DNA of 39,102 nt from Lachnospiraceae bacterium (GCA_024698885.1 JAILQQ010000029.1:1-39102), one strand, 5' to 3'; positions 23,715 through 31,633 are shown, numbered from the stretch's first letter. Translations and numbers: made by a program. The notes: generated by a model not told the origin, from the sequence alone.

Positions 23715-25352
23715 TTACACGTCGTCATCTTCTGTATCTGCTGTATACACAAAGCGCTTTCTGGCCGCTTCATCGGCTGCCAGGTATTCGTCATAGGTCG
23801 TGATCTTGTCGATCATGGTCCCGTCCGGCAGTATCTCCATAATGCGGTTTGCCGTGGTCTCCACAAACTGATGATCTCTGGAAGAAAAAAGGATCACGCC
23901 GGGAAATTTGATCAGGCCGTTGTTCAGCGCAGTAATGCTTTCCATGTCAAGATGATTTGTCGGCTCGTCTAAGATCAGGATATTCGCGCCCGAGATCATC
24001 ATCTTGGAAAGGAGGCAGCGGACCTTTTCACCGCCGGAAAGCACGCGCAGCTTTTTCACGCCATCCTCCCCCGGGAACAGCATCCTTCCGAGATATCCTC
24101 TGACATAGGTGACATCCTTGACCGGAGAGTAGCCCATGAGCCAGTCGGTGATGGTATAGTCGCTGTCAAATTCCTTTGTGGAGTCCTTAGGGAAATAGGC
24201 CTGGGAGGTCGTCACGCCCCACTTGAAGGTTCCCTCGTCCGGCTCCATTTCTTCCATCAGGATCTTGAATAGCGTTGTTTTGGCCAGTTCGTTGCCGCCT
24301 ACGAAGGCTACCTTGTCATCATGGCCGAGGATAAAGGAAATATGGTCGAGGACCTTGACGCCGTCGATGGTTTTGGACAGATTCTCAACGGTCAGGACCT
24401 CGTTTCCGATCTCACGGTCGGGACGGAAATCCACATAGGGATATTTCCGGCTGGACGGCTTGATCTCTTCAAGCTCGATCTTTTCCAGAGCCCGTTTTCG
24501 CGAGGTGGCCTGCTTGGACTTTGAAGCGTTGGCGGAAAAGCGGGAGATGAACTCCTGCAGCTCCTTGATCTTTTCTTCCTTCTTTTTATTGGCTTCCTTC
24601 ATCTGACGTACGAGCAGCTGGCTGGATTCATACCAGAAGTCGTAATTGCCGGCAAACAGCGTGATCTTTCCGTAATCGATATCCGCGGTATGGGTACAGA
24701 CCTTATTTAAGAAGTACCGGTCATGACTGACCACGATCACCGTATTCTCGAAATCGATCAGGAATTCCTCCAGCCAGTTGATGGCGTCCAGATCCAGATG
24801 GTTCGTCGGCTCGTCAAGTAGCAGGATATCCGGATTCCCGAACAGGGCCTTGGCCAACAGGACTTTTACCTTTTCGGAGCCGTTCAGATCCTTCATCATC
24901 TGACCGTGAAGCTCGGTTTCGATCCCGAGACCGTTTAACAGGGAGGCGGCGTTTGATTCCGCTTCCCAACCGTCAAGCTCCGCGAATTCCGCTTCCAGCT
25001 CACTGGCCCGGATGCCGTCCTCGTCGGAAAAATCCTCCTTGGCGTAGATCGCGTCCTTTTCCTTCATGATCTCGTAGAGTCTTTCGTTTCCGAGAATGAC
25101 CGTATCCAAAACGATCTTATCGTCATATTTAAAATGATCCTGCTCCAGTACCGAGATCCGTTCCCCCGGCGTGACGGCGATCTCGCCGTTTGTCGTATCG
25201 AGCTCACCGGAGAGGATTTTTAAGAAGGTAGACTTGCCGGCTCCGTTGGCGCCGATAAGACCATAGCAGTTCCCCTGCGTAAATTTGATGTTCACATCTT
25301 CGAAGAGGGCCTTTTTGCCGACCCGGTAGGTGACATTATTTGCACTGATCAT
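23715..25352 (-). CDS. ABC-F family ATPase (YbiT/Uup-like)
   Basis: Soluble protein of 545 residues with two ABC ATPase domains in tandem and no membrane domain, the ABC-F layout of ribosome-associated factors. NBD1 has Walker A GLIGANGAGKSTF, signature LNGSEKVKV, Walker B ILLLDEPTNHLD and an intact SHD switch. The linker (about 240-300) is charged and helical. NBD2 has an altered Walker A GGNELAKTTLF, an intact signature LSGGEKVR, Walker B ILILDEPTNHLD and SSRDHQF where the histidine switch should be. Head-to-tail pairing would therefore give one intact and one degenerate ATP site. ATG 25352 is chosen over a start five codons upstream because GAAAGGA precedes it. Confidence 0.93.
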   Translation of the reverse strand: MISANNVTYRVGKKALFEDVNIKFTQGNCYGLIGANGAGKSTFLKILSGELDTTNGEIAVTPGERISVLEQDHFKYDDKIVLDTVILGNERLYEIMKEKDAIYAKEDFSDEDGIRASELEAEFAELDGWEAESNAASLLNGLGIETELHGQMMKDLNGSEKVKVLLAKALFGNPDILLLDEPTNHLDLDAINWLEEFLIDFENTVIVVSHDRYFLNKVCTHTADIDYGKITLFAGNYDFWYESSQLLVRQMKEANKKKEEKIKELQEFISRFSANASKSKQATSRKRALEKIELEEIKPSSRKYPYVDFRPDREIGNEVLTVENLSKTIDGVKVLDHISFILGHDDKVAFVGGNELAKTTLFKILMEEMEPDEGTFKWGVTTSQAYFPKDSTKEFDSDYTITDWLMGYSPVKDVTYVRGYLGRMLFPGEDGVKKLRVLSGGEKVRCLLSKMMISGANILILDEPTNHLDMESITALNNGLIKFPGVILFSSRDHQFVETTANRIMEILPDGTMIDKITTYDEYLAADEAARKRFVYTADTEDDDV

Positions 25353-25458
25353 TTTGCTTCCTTTCACGTTCCGTTTTGTTTTGTCGTTTGGGAACCGTCA
25401 CAGGTTATCTTTTGACAGTCCCTTACTGCACTAATACAGGATTTTAAATGATTCTCCT

Positions 25459-25486
25459 TTGTATTTCAAGTTAAAAGTGATATGAT
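25459..25486 (+). promoter_or_regulatory. Promoter of the PilT-like gene
   Basis: -35 TTGTAT (25459-25464), 16-bp spacer and -10 TATGAT (25481-25486). The -10 overlaps the first in-frame ATG codons (25482 onward), so translation must begin further downstream. Confidence 0.55.
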
Positions 25487-25520
25487 GATGTTGATCAGAA
25501 CCACCGGAGGAATACGAAAT

Positions 25521-26525
25521 TTGCGGGAACTGAAGGATATTTTGAAGCAGGCTGCCGACAGGAACGCCTCTGATATTCATATTTCCATGGGAGATCCTGT
25601 CATGTTAAGGACCGACGGAAGGCTCGGGAAGCTGGATGAAACGGTTCCCTCTGCGCAGGACTTCGGGCAGATACTCAAAACGTATCTGTCCGCTGAGCAG
25701 CTCCTTGCGCTGAAGCAGACCGGCGCGGTTTCTCTGGTGATCCCGTTGGGGCAGGAGGGGCGCTTCCGTCTCTTTTTTTACCGGAAAAACGGCGGCTATG
25801 CCATGGCCGGCAGGCACTTTCCGGCAGAAATCCCTTTTTTTGACGAGCTGCGGCTCCCGGAGAGGCTCAGAACGCTGCTTGGAAAACCTTCCGGCCTTAT
25901 TCTTGCCGGGGGAGGCGCCGGCAGCGGGCGGAGTACGACGCTTGCGGCGATTATTAACGAACTGAATATGACGACCGAAAAATATATCGTGGTTCTGTCG
26001 GAACTGGCGGAATTCTGCCACCGGAGCATCCGCTCGTTAGTGGAGCAGAGGAGCATCGGCAGCGACGTCGCTTCGGCAGGCGCGGGGATCCGTGCGGCGG
26101 TTTCGGCGGATGCGGATATTATTGTTCTGGATGAAATACATGACGCGGAAACGCTGGGCGAAGCAATCTTTGCGGCACAGGCCGGGAAGCTTCTGATCGC
26201 CGGGATCAGGGCAGAGGATACGACGGCTGTTTATAAAAGGCTGCTGGAATTCTATGAGCCGGACAGGCGGGCGGAGATAAACGAAAAGCTTTCCGCTTAT
26301 GTGCAGGGGATCCTGGCGCAGAAACTTCTGCCGTTAAAGAAGGGCGGACGCGCCGCTGCCTGTGAGCTTCTGATCTTTGACCAGGCGGTCAGGAATTTAC
26401 TGAAGGAGGAGAAGTACGGGCAGGTCCTGTCGATCATGCAGAATGATAAGAAAAACGGCATGGTGACGTTTGACGACGCCATGGCCGAAATGGAATCGAT
26501 GCGCCTCATTGCCGGGGAAGAATAG
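25521..26525 (+). CDS. Degenerate PilT/GspE-like secretion ATPase
   Basis: A 334-residue relative of the PilT twitching-motility ATPases. The N-terminal LRELKDILKQAADRNASDIHIS is the classic PilT opening. The core keeps a P-loop-like GGGAGSGRSTTL, the region LVEQRSIGSD, Walker B ADIIVLDEIHDAETL and a C-terminal LLPLKKGGRAAACELL. Several catalytic features have decayed: the Walker A lysine is Arg, the acidic EDPIE motif reads LSELAEF, and the LHTN histidine box reads GIRAEDT. Start TTG 25521 is inferred because GGAGGA lies 9 nt upstream and the promoter -10 overlaps the earlier ATGs. No other type IV pilus genes are nearby, so its role is unclear. Confidence 0.83.
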   Translation: MRELKDILKQAADRNASDIHISMGDPVMLRTDGRLGKLDETVPSAQDFGQILKTYLSAEQLLALKQTGAVSLVIPLGQEGRFRLFFYRKNGGYAMAGRHFPAEIPFFDELRLPERLRTLLGKPSGLILAGGGAGSGRSTTLAAIINELNMTTEKYIVVLSELAEFCHRSIRSLVEQRSIGSDVASAGAGIRAAVSADADIIVLDEIHDAETLGEAIFAAQAGKLLIAGIRAEDTTAVYKRLLEFYEPDRRAEINEKLSAYVQGILAQKLLPLKKGGRAAACELLIFDQAVRNLLKEEKYGQVLSIMQNDKKNGMVTFDDAMAEMESMRLIAGEE

Positions 26526-26536
26526 TAATTTGAGAT

Positions 26537-26565
26537 TTGACGGGGGATGCATTTTGGAGTAGAAT
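26537..26565 (+). promoter_or_regulatory. Promoter of the 124-codon unknown gene
   Basis: -35 TTGACG (26537-26542), 17-bp spacer and -10 TAGAAT (26560-26565), a good vegetative-type promoter with about 50 nt of leader. Confidence 0.65.
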
Positions 26566-26622
26566 AAGGGTGAATAAAAAGCGCCCCTGTTATGCGAGCA
26601 TCGGCGCGGAAAGGAGATTAGC

Positions 26623-26997
26623 ATGCAAATAGGTGCTGTTGGCGCCAGCTATTATCAGCCTTATGTGTATAATACCAATTCTCTGAGCCGTTCCAGTATG
26701 AACCCGGTCCAGGGCATCGGTGACGATCTCCTCACTTCAAAGACTGATTTTTCTGCACTTACGGATGATCAAAAGCAGAATGTGAATCCTTTAAAGCGTG
26801 GAGAAACGGCTGATTTTTCCGGTATCTTCGATGAGCAGATGCAGATGAGCAGAATGAATGCCGCAAGGGTTATGCAGCCTGTGCAGCAGGATTTTGCCGC
26901 TGCAGCGCAGAAGGAGAATATCGAAGAGCCACGGACGGATGACAGCCAGTATTCTCAGTCCATCGGCTTCTATCAGCCTATTGATTTATTCGCATAA
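26623..26997 (+). CDS. Unrecognised 124-residue protein
   Basis: I do not recognise this protein. It is hydrophilic, rich in Gln, Ser, Asn and Met, with no signal peptide, membrane helix or cysteine. The N terminus (MQIGAVGASYYQPYVYNTNS) and C terminus (QSIGFYQPIDLFA) both carry a YQP motif; the middle is predicted disordered or helical (IFDEQMQMSRMNAARVMQPV). GAAAGGAG lies about 8 nt before the ATG, and the gene has its own promoter and downstream hairpin, which supports it being real. It follows the PilT-like gene, but a functional link is only suggested by position. Confidence 0.7.
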   Translation: MQIGAVGASYYQPYVYNTNSLSRSSMNPVQGIGDDLLTSKTDFSALTDDQKQNVNPLKRGETADFSGIFDEQMQMSRMNAARVMQPVQQDFAAAAQKENIEEPRTDDSQYSQSIGFYQPIDLFA

Positions 26998-27004
26998 GCT
27001 CAGG

Positions 27005-27051
27005 CAGAAAAGGAACGAAGGCCGTAGCGATGCGGTTTTCGTTCTTTTCTG
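27005..27051 (+). terminator. Hairpin after the unknown gene
   Basis: Stem of about 14 bp with one bulge, CAGAAAAGGAACGAA with TTCGTTCTTTTCTG, 8 nt after the stop. The descending arm is T-rich (TTCTTTTCTGTTT), giving a plausible terminator. Confidence 0.7.
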
Positions 27052-27059
27052 TTTGCGCG

Positions 27060-27120
27060 CCGGAAAAGGCAATTATAGTGAACGACAAAAAAGAGTTGTC
27101 GTTCACTATAATGCCTCCGG
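27060..27120. repeat. Long perfect hairpin, 60 bp
   Basis: Arms ATTATAGTGAACGACAA and TTGTCGTTCACTATAAT pair perfectly and extend outward through AGGC/GCCT and CCGG with a single bulge, around a short loop. No T tract follows. It is the first of three stacked structures ahead of the CPBP gene. Confidence 0.85.
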
Positions 27121-27125
27121 CGGAT

Positions 27126-27177
27126 GCGCACGATTTTTGCAGGGAAATATGCCGCTTAAGCGGCCAAAAATCGGCGC
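27126..27177. repeat. Nested hairpin related to the rnpB-proA element
   Basis: Outer stem GCGCACGATTTTTG (27126-27139) with CAAAAATCGGCGC (27165-27177) encloses the perfect palindrome GCCGCTTAAGCGGC (27151-27164). The outer arm ends GCGCACGATTT and AAATCGGCGCAG also bound the third hairpin of the 445-556 element, showing shared ancestry of this module. Confidence 0.75.
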
Positions 27178-27219
27178 AGCAAACGCCAAAGTAAAATGAA
27201 CTTTGCCGTTTGCTATAAT
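27178..27219 (+). repeat. Repeat hairpin with adjoining TATAAT
   Basis: AGCAAACGCCAAAGT (27178-27192) pairs with ACTTTGCCGTTTGCT (27200-27214), the same motif as 12569-12602. Its last base begins a perfect TATAAT (27214-27219) that may be the -10 of the CPBP gene, although no -35 is visible at the proper distance. Confidence 0.7.
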
Positions 27220-27251
27220 ATGGAAAGAGTCATCCCTTTCCGGAAGGAAGT

Positions 27252-28241
27252 ATGATTATGTTGGAAAGAAAGAAGCTTAAGAAACGTCTGACTCTTTTTC
27301 TTGTGTTCACATTTCTGGTCACGTATCTTTATGAATTTCTGATCCTATTTCCGCAGTGGCGGCAGGTCCGCTCTGTCGGCGCGCTGAAGCTGGCGCCGGT
27401 GATGTTTATTCCCGGTATTGTGGCCCTGCTTGTCAGACTCTTTACGGATGAGGGCTTTCAGAACGCCTGCTTCAATCCGCGCTTTAAGCGGGGAAAGCGA
27501 AAATATTATCTGATGGCCTGGTTCCTTCCGGCCGTTCTCTGCATAGCGGGCGCCCTGCTTTATTTTCTCTTTTTCAGAGGGAATTATTCGCCGGACATGG
27601 CCTTTTATGTCGGCGTTCTGGAAAAAAGGGGCGATACGGTCTCGGTTCCCGCGGTGAAGCAGCAGGTGATCAGCAGTGCGGCAGCAGGCCTTCTGTTAGC
27701 GCCGATCCTGAACATCTTTACGTGCTTTGGCGAGGAGTGGGGCTGGCGGGCCTATCTGCTTCCGAAGCTCAGAGATCTGCTTGGCCTGAAAAAGGCGGTT
27801 ATCCTTTCCGGGATCATATGGGGACTGTGGCATATGCCCTTAACGATCATGGGGCACAATTACGGGCTTGATTATGCCGGATACCCGGTCACGGGAATTT
27901 TAGCCATGTGCCTTTTCTGCGAGGTGATCGGCATTTTCTTTGCCTTCCTTTATGTGAGGACGGGGAGCGTTTTTCCGGCGGTATTTGCGCACGGCGCCTT
28001 AAACGGCTTTGCTTCCGTGGGGATCTATTTTACGAAGGACGGCGGGAATCCCTTCATAGGGCCTTCCGTAACGGGTATTATCGGGGGACTGCCGTTTATC
28101 ATCCTGGCTGTGTTCTGCTTCCGTGCTCTTCAGAAAAACAATCGTGAAGCGCCGGAGCTTGCCGAGAAAAAAAAGCCTAAACCCGTCAGGCAGAAGACAG
28201 AGCGGAGAGAACCGCAGAAAAAGGGGCCTGAAAAAGAATAA
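27252..28241 (+). CDS. CPBP-family intramembrane metalloprotease
   Basis: A 329-residue membrane protein with about eight hydrophobic segments and the CPBP (CAAX protease/Abi) signatures in the second half: FGEEWGWRAYLLPKL supplying the EExxxR motif, IIWGLWHMPLTIMG supplying the first histidine, and VFAHGALNG supplying the last. Family members cleave prenylated or bacteriocin-related peptides, or act as scaffolds; the substrate is unknown. The C terminus is a ~40-residue Lys/Glu/Pro-rich cytoplasmic tail. Starts at 27252 and 27258 are both possible behind GGAAGGA. No bacteriocin genes are seen nearby. Confidence 0.9.
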   Translation: MIMLERKKLKKRLTLFLVFTFLVTYLYEFLILFPQWRQVRSVGALKLAPVMFIPGIVALLVRLFTDEGFQNACFNPRFKRGKRKYYLMAWFLPAVLCIAGALLYFLFFRGNYSPDMAFYVGVLEKRGDTVSVPAVKQQVISSAAAGLLLAPILNIFTCFGEEWGWRAYLLPKLRDLLGLKKAVILSGIIWGLWHMPLTIMGHNYGLDYAGYPVTGILAMCLFCEVIGIFFAFLYVRTGSVFPAVFAHGALNGFASVGIYFTKDGGNPFIGPSVTGIIGGLPFIILAVFCFRALQKNNREAPELAEKKKPKPVRQKTERREPQKKGPEKE

Positions 28242-28299
28242 CGCCGTTATATATTAAAAATGGTTTTTTATGCCGAAAGAGTGTGATACAATTATTGCC

Positions 28300-29148
28300 A
28301 TGAGAAAAAATACAAAACACATATTACGGATCTTAGGGATTATCCTGGTCCTCCTTCCATTTATCAATTCCATTATGCACTATGATGTGGCCTCCGGAGA
28401 GAACGAGCTTTTAACGACGTTAGCGGCTCCGGAAACGAGCACGTATGTCAGGGAAAGCTCCGCCGCCAATCTGGATATTACCGGATTCGCGGGGACGCTT
28501 AATATGACGCCTGCGCCGGTGATCAAGCGGGCCTACCTGACCTTTGACGACGGACCGAGCATCAATACGGATCGTATTCTGAATGTTCTGGCTTTGTACG
28601 GGGTCAAGGCTACGTTTTTTGTGAATAATAAGGCAGGGGAAGCCAACGTTCTTAGGTATCAGCGTATCGTGAATGAAGGGCATACCATCGGTCTGCATTC
28701 CACCAATCATGTCTATAAGCAGATATATCGGGACGACGCGGCCTTTGTGAACGACTATCTGTCGAATCAGGCCTATGTGGCGGCGGTTACCGGCGTGACG
28801 CCGGTCATCTATCGCTTCCCGGGCGGCAGCAATAATTCGGTTTCTCCGAGGGATACGGCAAATTATATCAATATTCTGAATCAGAACGGTATTGCGTATT
28901 ACGACTGGAACGTTTCGATAGGGGACGCGGTGAATCCGCCGCGCAGCAGAGAGCAGTTAATTGCTAATGTACTGAATAATCTGGCCGGGAAAAACGACGT
29001 AATGATCCTGATGCATGATCTGCCGGAGAAAACGACGACGGTGGACGCGCTGCCGGCCATTATCGAAGGATTGATCCAAAACGGTTATATGATCCTGCCG
29101 ATCGACACCTCTGTTCCGTCGACGACACCGGTCTTCCATTTTAAATAA
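28300..29148 (+). CDS. Membrane-anchored polysaccharide deacetylase (NodB domain)
   Basis: A 282-residue extracellular enzyme predicted to remove N-acetyl groups from peptidoglycan or another surface glycan. One N-terminal signal/anchor helix (~8-25) precedes a linker and a NodB domain with the metal-site motifs YLTFDDGPS, the histidine pair HSTNH, YRFPGGSNN and the late histidine in MILMHDLPEKTT. These carry the catalytic base Asp and the metal-binding Asp/His/His. ATG 28300 is preferred because TACAAT (28287-28292) lies 7 nt upstream, implying a nearly leaderless mRNA; an in-frame ATG at 28270 precedes that box. No Shine-Dalgarno sequence is evident at either. Confidence 0.92.
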   Translation: MRKNTKHILRILGIILVLLPFINSIMHYDVASGENELLTTLAAPETSTYVRESSAANLDITGFAGTLNMTPAPVIKRAYLTFDDGPSINTDRILNVLALYGVKATFFVNNKAGEANVLRYQRIVNEGHTIGLHSTNHVYKQIYRDDAAFVNDYLSNQAYVAAVTGVTPVIYRFPGGSNNSVSPRDTANYINILNQNGIAYYDWNVSIGDAVNPPRSREQLIANVLNNLAGKNDVMILMHDLPEKTTTVDALPAIIEGLIQNGYMILPIDTSVPSTTPVFHFK

Positions 29149-29178
29149 AAAGATGTAATTGTTCAGGGAGGTTTGAAG

Positions 29179-30180
29179 ATGAGCTTTTTCAAGGATTTCA
29201 AAGAGGATCTGTCACAGGCAGTCAATGAGCTGATGCCCGACGAGTCGGGCCGCGCTGCCGAGCCGGCTGCCGCCGAACCTGCGACGGATCCCGCTGATGA
29301 TATTGCAAGACTGCTGCAGGAGACTGATGCTCCGGCCATGGCCCCGGCCCCTGCGCCGGCGGAACCGGCACCGGCTCCCGTCCCCGAGAATACGATCGAG
29401 CAGGCACCGCAGCCGGAATCCAATCCCGTGAGTATTGATATCCTGCCGGATGATAATACGCAGGTTATCGGGATGGATCAGCCGGGAATGCAGGTAGAAC
29501 CTGTATATGCACCGGCACCCGAACCGGTTCCGGTTCAACAGACAGCGCCTCCCATGGAAAGCGTACCGGTTCAGGCCGCACCGCCTGTATATGAGAGAAC
29601 ACCGGCCCCTGCGCCGGCACCGGCTCCCGTTCAATATGCGGAAACGGCTGTTCCGAGGAGACCTGTAGAGCCTGTTTTCCGGGAGAACAGTTATCGTGCG
29701 GCACCGATCAATACCACAGGCGTTCGTACCGGGAAGGAAACCGGCGTCATTATTAAGGAAATGTCCGTGACCGGCGATATTATTTCGGAAGGAAACCTGG
29801 AGATCCAGGGTTCTGTAAAGGGAAATATCAAGCTGGCCGGGAAGCTGAAGGTAGGCGGATCCATAGAGGGAAACTCCGATGTGGAGGAGGTTTTTGCCGA
29901 CAGTGCGAAGATCACAGGAGATCTGCGGGCCACGGGAGCAGTGAAGATCGGTCAGGGTACGGTTGTTAAAGGAAATATTAACGCGACCAGCGGCGTGATC
30001 GCCGGCGCGATCAAGGGTGATATCGATATCGTCGGACCGGTGATCTTAGATTCCACTGCCATTATCATGGGAAATATCAAATCCAGAACGCTGCAGATCA
30101 ATAACGGTGCAGTCATTGAGGGACTCTGCTCTCAGTGCTATGCAGAGGTAAATCCTTCGAGCTTCTTTGACAAGGAGTAA
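29179..30180 (+). CDS. Bactofilin with long Pro/Ala-rich N-terminal region
   Basis: Cytoskeletal beta-helix protein that polymerises without nucleotides, often at the membrane to place cell-wall enzymes. Of 333 residues, the first ~25 form an amphipathic helix-like start (MSFFKDFKEDLSQAVNELM). Residues ~26-190 are low-complexity Ala/Pro/Glu-rich linker (APAPAPAPV). The C-terminal ~130 residues are the bactofilin core with the repeating pattern GDIISEGNLEIQGSVKGNI, KLKVGGSIEGN and GDIDIVGPVIL. GGGAGG lies 7 nt before ATG 29179. pyrH begins 2 nt after the stop, so the two are translated from one mRNA. The long linker is unusual for bactofilins, which are mostly core plus short tails. Confidence 0.9.
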   Translation: MSFFKDFKEDLSQAVNELMPDESGRAAEPAAAEPATDPADDIARLLQETDAPAMAPAPAPAEPAPAPVPENTIEQAPQPESNPVSIDILPDDNTQVIGMDQPGMQVEPVYAPAPEPVPVQQTAPPMESVPVQAAPPVYERTPAPAPAPAPVQYAETAVPRRPVEPVFRENSYRAAPINTTGVRTGKETGVIIKEMSVTGDIISEGNLEIQGSVKGNIKLAGKLKVGGSIEGNSDVEEVFADSAKITGDLRATGAVKIGQGTVVKGNINATSGVIAGAIKGDIDIVGPVILDSTAIIMGNIKSRTLQINNGAVIEGLCSQCYAEVNPSSFFDKE

Positions 30181-30182
30181 GC

Positions 30183-30881
30183 ATGAAACGTGTATTACTG
30201 AAGCTGAGCGGGGAAGCGTTAGCGGGAGAAAAGAAGACCGGCTTTGACGATGCGGTCGTGCAGATGGTGGCAGAGCAGGTGAAGGAGATCGTCCGTACCG
30301 GCTGCGAGATCGGTATTGTCATCGGCGGCGGGAACTTCTGGCGGGGCCGGACGAGCGACAGCATCGACAGGACCAAGGCAGATCAGATCGGGATGTTGGC
30401 AACGGTCATGAACTGCATTTACGTTTCGGAAATCTTCCGGTCAGTCGGCCTGATGACCGCTATTCTGACGCCCTTTGAGATCGGTTCCTTTACGAAGCTC
30501 TTTTCGAAGGACCGGGCGAATAAATACTTTTCAAAGGGTATGGTGGTATTTTTCGCCGGCGGGACCGGTCATCCCTATTTTTCGACGGATACCGGCGTGA
30601 TCCTGCGTGCTGTGGAAGTGGAGGCGGACGGCGTACTGCTTGCGAAGGCCGTGGACGGCGTTTATGATGCGGATCCGCGGATCAATCCGGACGCGAAGCG
30701 CTATGATGAGATCTCCATTGATGAGGTGATCGAGAAAAAACTGCAGGTCGTGGATCTGACGGCTTCGATCTTAGCCATGGAGAATAAGATCCCTATGTAT
30801 GTTTTCAGCCTGAATGAGAAGGACAGCATTATTCATACGATAAACGGCAGCTTTAACGGGACCAAGGTGACTGTTTCTTAA
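30183..30881 (+). CDS. pyrH: UMP kinase
   Basis: Phosphorylates UMP to UDP with ATP; a hexameric bacterial enzyme unrelated to eukaryotic UMP/CMP kinases. The 232 residues begin KRVLLKLSGEALAG and show IGIVIGGGNFWRG, DQIGMLATVMN, FFAGGTGHPYFSTDTG and LLAKAVDGVYDADPR, the complete family set. It is followed 22 bp later by frr, the near-universal pyrH-frr pairing. rpsB and tsf, which usually precede pyrH, are replaced here by the bactofilin gene. Confidence 0.97.
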   Translation: MKRVLLKLSGEALAGEKKTGFDDAVVQMVAEQVKEIVRTGCEIGIVIGGGNFWRGRTSDSIDRTKADQIGMLATVMNCIYVSEIFRSVGLMTAILTPFEIGSFTKLFSKDRANKYFSKGMVVFFAGGTGHPYFSTDTGVILRAVEVEADGVLLAKAVDGVYDADPRINPDAKRYDEISIDEVIEKKLQVVDLTASILAMENKIPMYVFSLNEKDSIIHTINGSFNGTKVTVS

Positions 30882-30903
30882 GACAATAATGGGAGGCTAC
30901 GGT

Positions 30904-31455
30904 ATGAACGAGAAACTGAAGGAATATGAGGACAAAATGCAGAAAACGGTCGATCATCTGGCATCGGAATTCAAGACGATCCGGGCGGGAAGAGCGAACC
31001 CTCACGTGCTTGACAATATAAAGGTGGATTATTACGGAACGCCGACACCGATCGCGCAGGTTGGCAATCTTTCGATCCCCGAGGCCAGACTGATGCAGAT
31101 CCAGCCCTGGGACAAGTCGATGCTCAAAGAGATCGAGAAGGCGATCCAGGCTTCTGACCTCGGCATTAATCCGACCAATGACGGGACCATGATCCGGCTG
31201 GTATTTCCGGAGCTGACAGAGGAGAGAAGAAAAGAGCTTGTAAAGGATATCAGGAAAAAGGGAGAGGCCGATAAGGTCGCTGTCCGGAATATCAGACGCG
31301 ACGGGAATGACGCCTTCAAAAAGCTGACCAAATCCGACGTTTCCGAGGACGAGGTCGAGGAGCTGCAGGAGGAGCTGCAGAAGCTTACCGATAAATATAT
31401 CAAAAAGATCGACGAGATGGTTGATGAAAAATCCAAAGATATTCTGACCGTATAA
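30904..31455 (+). CDS. frr: Ribosome recycling factor
   Basis: Splits post-termination ribosomes together with EF-G. The 183 residues match the usual 185. Characteristic segments: FKTIRAGRANPHVLDNIKVDYYGTPTPIAQVGNLSIPE, LMQIQPWDKSMLKEIEKAI, GLxPxNDG-type LGINPTNDGTMIRLVFPELTEERRKELVK, and the C-terminal coiled helix ending KKIDEMVDEKSKDILTV. ATG 30904 has GGGAGG 7-8 nt upstream; the earlier in-frame ATG at 30889 is upstream of that ribosome binding site. Confidence 0.97.
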   Translation: MNEKLKEYEDKMQKTVDHLASEFKTIRAGRANPHVLDNIKVDYYGTPTPIAQVGNLSIPEARLMQIQPWDKSMLKEIEKAIQASDLGINPTNDGTMIRLVFPELTEERRKELVKDIRKKGEADKVAVRNIRRDGNDAFKKLTKSDVSEDEVEELQEELQKLTDKYIKKIDEMVDEKSKDILTV

Positions 31456-31472
31456 ATCGGAGGCATTATACT
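31444..31472 (+). promoter_or_regulatory. Possible internal promoter between frr and uppS
   Basis: -35 CTGACC (31444-31449), 17-bp spacer and -10 TATACT (31467-31472). It would give uppS and downstream genes a separate transcript with a structured ~175-nt leader. Confidence 0.35.
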
Positions 31473-31535
31473 CGTCGGCTCAGTGTTTTGAGGTTTTCCG
31501 TTTTTCGACGGGTATTTTGTAGGGATGCCGATAAG

Positions 31536-31633
31536 TGTTCAGAAGCCAAAGGGTTCTGAACAGATAGGAATGCCGGGGTTAAAGGGCTCATGAATCATTT
31601 TCCATGAGGATCAGAGTAGCTTTGACCCCGGTA
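31536..31633. repeat. Two intergenic stem-loops upstream of uppS
   Basis: First stem TGTTCAGAA with TTCTGAACA (31536-31562). Second stem TGCCGGGGTTAAAG with CTTTGACCCCGGTA (31571-31633), enclosing a smaller CTCATG/CATGAG hairpin. A degenerate relative of the first is at 22353-22385, and the GGGGTTAAAG core recalls the 10273-10313 repeat. The 200-bp gap interrupts an otherwise tightly packed operon. Confidence 0.7.

Noticed and set aside
25368-25450. Promoter of the ABC-F/HAD genes on the minus strand
   Set aside because: Only weak -10-like sequences without matching -35 could be found.
29212-29634. Minus-strand Arg-rich ORFs opposite the bactofilin linker
   Set aside because: They arise from reversed Ala/Pro-rich codons; no independent evidence of coding.
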